Both the position numbers and the translations under genes were made by a program. Source: Turritopsis dohrnii (Eukaryota > Cnidaria > Hydrozoa > Anthoathecata > Oceaniidae). From it: a stretch of DNA of 64,000 nucleotides. Below are positions 39,201-48,200 of the stretch, piece by piece; position 1 is the stretch's first letter; the number at the start of each line of letters is the position of its first letter. The stretch lies in the NCBI GenBank assembly GCA_027922465.2, contig BQMF02000002.1, positions 2,046,001-2,110,000 of the forward strand, written 5' to 3'. The notes under the pieces were generated by a model that saw only the letters and a program-made list of their open reading frames with translations, made no database searches and was not told the DNA's origin.

Positions 39201-42200
39201 GATTAGTTTAAAATCATCAAGAAAAACCACGTGAAGTTCACGTTCGGAATGCATTGTGTGAAGCAAGAAAGTCTTCCGACATTTTAAATGCGACCGCGAC
39301 AATGAACAGCTGAGTTAAAAACATGCAAGATTTGAAACACCAGGAACGTATTTCTCTTCACGTGCAAACGAGCTTTATTAAGCGATAAAGCCAGCAGCAA
39401 AAGAAGTCTTATCGCTGGTTTTAAGTGCAATAATTTGGAGCTGTTAGTGATGCAACGCAGGCTGAACATGGGCGGCGAGCGCCGCCGCCTTGGCGGCTAG
39501 TAATTACATTAATCACATTTTGCGTAATAATATTTGTAGTTCAGTTTATCTTTAGGTAAGCAAAGCTAAGTATGGTCAACTAACAAAGTGTGAGAAAATG
39601 CTTAATAGAATTTTAACACCTTCTAAAACATATTGAAAAGTAAAAATAACCATTGTCCTCTTTGTTCATTAGTTGATCTCACATGCAATAATTTCAATTT
39701 AGATCAACACTAACGGTTTAGTATCAGTCAACTGCAGTGTGCTGTCATCTATCCAGTTACCTCATTTCTGTTCTGTTGTTGCTCCTTATCACTTGGATTA
39801 CGACACACAAGAAAGTGGACAGATATTTTATCGTGAAACTACCAGTCAAGAAGTACTTGAGATGGCTCAACTTGATATTGAAAAGTATCATTCCAATGGA
39901 TTCAAACCATCTCGTGCTGTGATTATCACATACTTTGATGTCCCTCTTAAAAACCAATCCACACAAAAGAATACATTTCAGGTGATTTTGGTGTCAAATA
40001 GCACTTTAACGTATGGCATCTTCAATTACGAAAACCTTGACAGCACCAATGCTGTGACAGGTTTCTCAGAGCCATTATGTTTCTGGATGACTTTCAAATC
40101 AATGTATTTTGATACAACAAGATTGAGCTACTATCTGTCTCAGACATCAAATATAGCTGTGGAAGGGAGATTCGTGTTCATTTTGACTGAAACTAGTTGT
40201 GCTGACTCAGGTAAAAATTCTAATTTATTGGAGATTCAAAGTAAATTAAAAAACAACAATGGTTGTTGGCCTAAAAGAATCCGTAAAAAAATCAGGGTAA
40301 TATTGAACCATTAATGAATAGTTTACAATAATTAACAATTTTGTTCGTGATTGCAAAAACCAATAGAAGATTTTTTTATTTTCATATCTTCTAATTTGAT
40401 AAGGCTTCAAAATTACTGTCAATGTTTAGTATCACATTTTCAGATTTCAAAATTTAATGCACTTCTCACCTTCATCATCTTCACCCTCTTCATCAAAAGA
40501 TTCCCAGCAAAAACTTACCAGAAACATTGTCCACAAGCTCTTTTATGTCATCAAAAACCCACTTCTCATCACATTTAAACTTGAGCCAAAGTGAAACCTC
40601 AAAACAATATATGTATCGCAATACCTATAATTAATTAATTTTAGCACTTTTTAAATCACTAATTTTTCTGGGTGGAGGTTTCGTTGATGAGATTTTCCCC
40701 AATAAGGTAATTAACTTCGAAATGGTAAGATTTTATTAATCTTTTTTCTTGATAAACTTTACATGAAATGTTATTCTGTTGTTTTGTTCCTATGTTCTAA
40801 AAGTGTCTGTTGATAAGTAATTACTAATGTCTCAAAGCACAGTTCGTCAAAGTTAAAAGTTGAAATGACAATCTTTTGCACCGACACTTGCTCTAAATGG
40901 ATATAATGTGCTGTGTTTTTTGTAAGAACTTTCCTAAATTAGATTTTATCAACGTGTTCTTTTTTCTACCTTCAGGTCAGTTTCAAGAGGATGCACCTAA
41001 AGACATCCAAGTGTCTCGTTTGGGTTACGATTTTGTTGAAATAATATGGAAGCATGAGCAAGACAACACCAACTTACATATTCGCAGTTTTCCACATCAT
41101 TATGTTGTTTATCTAACCTCAGAGGAGGACTGGGATTCTCGAATATATAAATTGAATTCCAGATTAGCCCGAATTGATGGCTTACAACAAAACAAAACTT
41201 ATAAAATTGTGTTGTATACAGAGCGACGTGGATTGTTTTTTCTTTCTGGACATTATGCAGAAATACAGAACATCAACACTTTGCCATATGGTAGGTACAC
41301 TACAAGAGAGTTCCAACTTATATTTTGTCTATGTGACACTAAACCTACAATCTACCGGGTGAATATCTTGTGTTTGAATAATTATGGAAGATAGTGTTTT
41401 CTATTTGTGATTAGAGGAATCTGTTAAGTATATTTTGGTGTATCGTTCTTCTAATTTGGTTCAGTAGGTAAAAAGTTATGGACAAAAAACTGGAAGCGGT
41501 CCTTGTAAAAATCTTCGAAAAATGGACAAAAGAGCCGAGCAAAATCTCAAGATTTATGTTTTTTATGGGAATAAAACACATATACACTTAAATGTGCTAA
41601 AACACATTTTTCTTGTTCCAAATAGTTGAATTAAGTAAAAAGTTCAAACTTTTTTCAACTTTTATTGGCTGAAACTTTTTATAAAGACTGTCTTGTAAAA
41701 AATATTGGGAAATGGCTCCACTCACGTTACAACAAAGGGTTTGGCTATGTATCCAGTTTGCTAGGGGAATAATTCTACAGAGGTGATTAGACAATGGAGT
41801 AACCATCGGTCTAACATACCTTCTTCTACATGTAAAACTGTTGTCAAAACTGTTCAAAAACTTTGCTCAGCTTTTTCTGTCTGTTTTTCGAAGATTTTTA
41901 CAAGGACCGCTTCCAGTGTTGTCTAAAACATTTTTTCTGCTGAACCTAATTAGAAGAATGATACACCATACTTAACGGGATATTTTTTGTGAAACACTGA
42001 TTCTTGTTTTGACTCATCTGGTATAATCTAAATTTTAGCCTATGACTTCCACCCTGAAATTGCTCTTTAAATTGCTAATATTTGAGAATCTTGCAGCTTA
42101 CTGCTTGAATATACTAACAATGCATGTATGAAACATTAGGTTATAGTAGCAATTTCATCTGAAACAATCTTAAAGGATCTTTATCATGGGCACCAGGTAT

Positions 42201-45200
42201 ACTTTGAAGACTTATTAATAGTTTTACAGTGTCTTTTGAAGCTATTTTACTATGCTTGACAATTTCATAAATAATGTCAATCTCTGCAAGCAACCCTATC
42301 CCTTGTAACTGTCTATGTTCTAGATGGTGTACTATACTAGTATCCCACGTAAAAGTTTTTTATAGGTTTTTCAATTTTTTTTTTCAATTTCATACATTTT
42401 TGTTTTGAGAGAATGATTATTATCAATTTTGTAAATTTTGTATTTGGCAATTCATGAACAGAATCCTCATAATTTATATTTTGACCCAATATTCTTTAAC
42501 AGTTAAAAGAGTAAGCTTTGAAAATTATTAAAATGCTTGTGTTGCACTCTATAATCATTGTGATACTCATTTAGTCAACCATATTATTACAATTTTTGTC
42601 CCCTTCAGAGCCTATATATGATGTTCAAGTATTACAATCTGGTTCAAAAGCATTTGTCACATGGAAAACCCCTGAGCAGCTGATCCAAGAAAATGTGCCA
42701 TCAAACCTCCTGATCTCTTATGCTGGAATCAATGGAAATGGTTCTTCTAACTTTTCGTCTACAATGGCCATTTGTGAGAAACGGTTTGCTTTTAATGGAG
42801 ATGTTGGTTCTGTGCATAGTGTAAAGATTTCACCTGTTGTTGACGACACTGAAGGACCAATAAAAAATTTGAATTACACATTCAAGGACGGTTAGTTCTT
42901 CAAATTCGTATTTCATCTGGGGAACATTGTATAATCCGTTGCTGTTTTTGTACTTCAGATATTTATAAAAGTAAATTCATAATATGATTATGCTTCAGTT
43001 ATAGGAAAATTTGAACATTTCATTTAGATTCAGTGGATGGCGGCAGTGACAATCTCTTTTTGATCATATCAATATCATCCATTGCATTTGCAGCTATTTT
43101 GTCCTTGATCATTGCTTTTAAATGGTATCAAGGAAATCAAAAGAAGAAATTCAATGCATTTCTGTTGACTGGCTTAAGTGCTCAAGTATTTTATAATGTT
43201 ACTATCCCATTGTTTGTTTTTCTGTCACCTTAATGTCTTTTACACAAAATATAATTTATCAGTTTAATTGCAGTAACACATTAGACCTGATAATATCTTT
43301 GATCGTTAGTTCAAAATCATCCAAACATTGCCATCAGGCTCATTCTTCAGGATTTGTTTTCTTCTTTGAAAGAGATCAAATGATTTCTTTGGTTTTGTTA
43401 ATTCCAGTTTTCTAACAAATCTGAAATTTAAAAGTTTTCTTTATAATTGAATGAAACATTAACAACAGTCTTCCATACCTTTCTATGCATTTTAACATAA
43501 ATTTGATGTTCTTAACTGTTTGCAGCTTGATCCTGATAGAAGTATTCTAGAGCAGTGTAATAACCTACCATATGATACCAACTTTGAGTTCAAGCGCGAG
43601 TATGTTAGTCTTGTTCGCATATTGGGAGAAGGTGCATTTGGACAGGTGTGGATGGCAACTGCTGTTGATATTGATCAATTCCAACCCCGTAGAAAAAAAC
43701 ATACTGGCAACTTTTTCATTTCGTTATGTGGTGGTAGTTCAAAGAAAACAGTAGTAGCTGTGAAAACATTAAAAGGTTTTTTAGCTCATCTGTCTATTAA
43801 GCATTTTTTGTATACTAGCATACTGTTTAATCTTTTGTAAACACATTATCTTTGCCAAGTTTTGTACTGATATGAGGAATGTGCTTAAATTCAAAATATT
43901 TTTTCTGTTCTGGAACATTTCATTCTACAAGATATTCCTTGTTAAAAGAAAAAATATTTTTTGATTGTTTAGGGAATGCTGGTGAAAACGAGTATAGGGA
44001 TTTGGCTAATGAATTGAAATTGTTAATTCATGTTGGAGAACATAGAAATGTTGTAAACCTATTAGGTGCTTGTACCAAGAGCAGTAGTCTACTGGTGATC
44101 TTGGAATATTGTGCATTGGGTTCACTGCTGAGCTATGTAAGGGTTAATAGAGATGACTTTCAACTGTCTTGGACTCAAGGTGAAAGCAAGAACTTGTATG
44201 AGATCACCTGGATTTGTGTTCAAGTGGCAGATGGGATGAATTTCTTAGAAGGACAAAAGGTTTAAGCTATAAAGTCCTATTTGTTTGTGTCTTTATTATA
44301 TTAAGTTTTTGGGAAATGAATTGAAGTAAACTAAGAATAATAAGAAAGTATTAGGAAAACTCAGTAATTCAGTAATGTATTTGTTCTTGTTTGTTTTTTC
44401 CGATATGTCTGTTGGTGTTTCTTTAGCATCACATATTCCTATTCTTAGTGATAAATTATTCTTTACAATGGCATTTTCTTTTAGTTATATTGATCTCGTA
44501 TACAAGTTAACTATTAAAACTAATGAGGTGCCTGATTTTGATATTTGGAGTTTGCTTAAAATTTTAGTAACATTAAAGATATTTGCGAATTTGAATGCCA
44601 CCCTGTTTAAAGGAAACATGGAAAATTTCTATGCATCCTAAAGATATGAAGTATCTAAATAATGAACTAAATCAATTAAACAGAATAATGAATAATGAGT
44701 TTAATAAATTCTAGTGTGTACACCGTGACTTGGCTGCTCGAAATATCCTTCTGACTGATGATATGGTTGCAAAAATATCTGATTTTGGACTTGCTCGAGG
44801 TACTGAAAGCAAAGATTACTACAAGAAGGAAGGCGATGGCTTACTCCCTATAAAATGGATGTCTCCTGAAGCTATCCTTGAGCAAAAGTATACATCAAAA
44901 AGTGATTCGTAAGTTATCAGCATGTTATAAGTAACAATGATGGCTGTTAATGCTGTTACTGACAGGTTGGAATCTTACTGTAGGTATTTGGTGATACTTA
45001 CTGCGTGATTAATGTTTTTTGAAAGGATACTGGATATTTCCTCTAATAAACACACCGCCCTCTGATAAACGCTGTCCTCTATTAAACGCTGCACTTATAA
45101 TAACCAAACATTTGTAATAAACGCCGCCTTCTGATAAACGCCGGATCTTTAAAAGAGGCGTTTATTAGAAAACAGGCTAAACAAGAATTAGTTTAAATAG

Positions 45201-48200
45201 TTCAATAGTTTTATTTGTTTTCTATCAACAAACTCTTCAACGTTTGCGTGAATACTGATTGCTATAAAAGTTTTCAACTCATAGAAGAGAACGGCGACAG
45301 TGATATTGCTCTTCTTTGACAGTTTTGTGAACAAATCTTTTGTGTAAAACAGTATCACGCAATCTTTTGTAATCTTTTTGAGGATAAGAGGATATTGTTG
45401 TTTAAGTTTGCTTTTATCTCATTTTTCATTTTGTAATAAACGCCGCCCTCTAATGAATGCCGCTGCGGCGTTTGTTACAAATTCCAGTTTTTGCATGCGG
45501 CATTTATTAGAGGAAATACGGTATATTTATAATAAGAAAGAAATTATTGAAATTCTGATGAACTATTATTTTGAGCTTGTTTGCTATTAAATTTTATAAA
45601 GTGTTTTCCTTTTTGTAATTCTTCTTTCACCCGTGTTATTTATTTTGTAACGTTGTTATGAGCATGTGCAGATAGCTATTTCAAGTTCTGTATGTTGCTT
45701 TTCAGATGGTCATTTGGTGTAGTGTTATGGGAAGTCTATTCACTGGGACTCACGCCATACCCTGGTGTAAAGAATTCATTCATAATCAGTTATTTGAAGT
45801 CTGGCAAAAGAATGGCAAAACCAGTGGGATGTCCAGCAGAAGTTTACCAATTGATGATGCATTGTTGGTCTACCCCTCCTGAGATGCGACCAACTTTTGC
45901 AGAGCTTAGGAATGATTTGGACCGAGTCATTGTTACAAATGTAAGGATTCTGATTGAGATTTATAATATCTGATAGAATCTGTTAAGCCATGGTAAGAGA
46001 TTTCATTTGGGCTATTGAAAGCTTTTAGTATATTTAGACCGTTTACTTTGGGAAATTTTGGTTTAAAGTTTTAATGAAGATACAGTATCATTTGGCACAG
46101 AGACTCATTTTGAAATAAAATGTAGTTTATCAGTTATGTGTACTTTTGTGATGTAATATCCTTTTTATTTTAAACTGGTATAGAAGCATCAGATTTGAAG
46201 CACACTGCAGATGCCACCTGATAATCAGAATCAGTTGTTCCAGGAATCCGTCTTACTAATTTTCTCCTGCAAAATTGACTTGACGTACTTGATTTGTTAC
46301 AAGAACGAACAACCCATATTAAAAATAGAAAATTGAACCTTGCCTGATTATTCAAAAATATTTTACACTACGGGTACTTTGTATAACTGTGAGGAAAATT
46401 CTAACTACGTGGTTTTGCAGAAACATTAAACTTCCATTACTTGAGAGATGGCTGGGTAGAAAAAATCTTTTGTTCACCACCAAACTGAAGGTGAACTATT
46501 ATTGAAAGTTTACTGGAAACAATCATTCAACTATCCAAACAGAATTGTGAACAATTAGCACTTTCTGACCATATCTGACTCAAGACTTGAAAGTAGGATA
46601 AATACCTAGAAAGCATTAGCAATCTATGGGTTCATCTTTAATTTCTAATTAGGGATATTCTTGATGTTCACGATTTGGTAGTCCACAAGGTGTTATTTTA
46701 GTCTACTGACTACTGACTACTGAACAACTTTGTTGAATTGTTTTGTTTTTCTGTCGAGTTTTTGTAGACTGATTTTCTCTAGGGTAAGCTCTTTAATGGT
46801 CAATCTATGGCTAGTATTTACAAAATCAAAAGCACAGCTTTGGATGAAACAATTGATAATTCTGGCATCAAGTCATTGGCTTTCCAGACTGGCATCCATC
46901 AAGTTAAACATCTGAATGGTGACCAAAGTGAAAACCAGTAAGTACTGTTATAATTGATTGCAACCGATGACTTTAACTAAATATCAAGGATTGATATGTG
47001 TGTTTACATAGTTAAATTCATTTCTTAATGAATGTATTAATGCTGCTATTGAATTTGTTTGTGTAATGTTTTTTTAATTCTTCATCTACTGTTATATTAG
47101 TACTAATAACTTGTTGTAACCTGTTTAAATTGGTGTTAATGTTTTTAAAATACAAAAATGTGATACTAATACAACTACCTTTATAGGGGCTACTTGCAAT
47201 ATGTGTTGCCAATAAACCTATAATTTTGCCTAATGTAAAATTGTGCTAAATATGGCAGTTCAGGAGATTTTGATATCAAATTATTATTAATCATGTTATA
47301 ATGTTACAAACGTTCGAAAAAGCGTTTTATTGTCATTTGCATAGATCTGTTAGCATGTCTTAAACTTTTAGCATTTTTATATCAAAACATTCAAACGTTT
47401 TTCTGACAATCCTTGAATCTATTTTAAATGTACAAATGTACTTTTAACATCCATAGCTGAATTAAAACATAACTATTTGTCCTTTTTTTGTTTCTTTCTT
47501 CAAAGATAAAGATATTTTGTTAACAACCTTAATTATTATATATTTTCTCATAGGGGTTGCCCTATAATGTTAAAACTGGCATTTTCCTTCTCCCTCTTCT
47601 TTTCTTTCTTCTTTCACTTTTGTAGTTGCAGTTCAGGTTGATAAGATTAAAAGCTAGTCTTCTTTGAAGTAGCTATGCGTCATGTTTGGCGGTGATTGCA
47701 GCGTTGATGCACTGGAAGACTTTTGTTTTTCTGTTATAGCTTTCGAGATGATTGAAGAGATAAATTGTTAAATGATGGAGTTAAATTATTTTATTTCAGT
47801 GTTGTCCTGAAACGTTTTGTACTATATTTTGAATGTACATGAAAAAACAGAAAAAAGTTTTATCAATAATGTCACGGATATTTTGTTTGTTAATAATTGT
47901 GCTGTGATGAATGATAATTACATTCTTGGAACAGAATTGCATTATAAATAATATCACCAGAGGCTTCGTTTTTGGAAAGAAAGAACAGAGAGATGAAATT
48001 TTTTCTTTCTTACTATATATTCGACCAGCACTAACAAGTGGTCATCATCAGAGTCAAATTTTATTTACAAATCGGAAATTAAAAGTTAAAGGACAGTTAC
48101 CATAATTACATACAGGTTGTCTCAGAAAGACTTATCCGCAAACTTTCAGTGTCTATTGCTCAACAATTATTAGTCAAAGTATTGCGAAATTTGCATCACA

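Noticed and set aside
43186..43415. Reading on past exon 28 as coding (to 43233 and beyond)
   Set aside because: The donor at 43186 keeps phase 0 with exon 29; read-through would end in a stop before the kinase.
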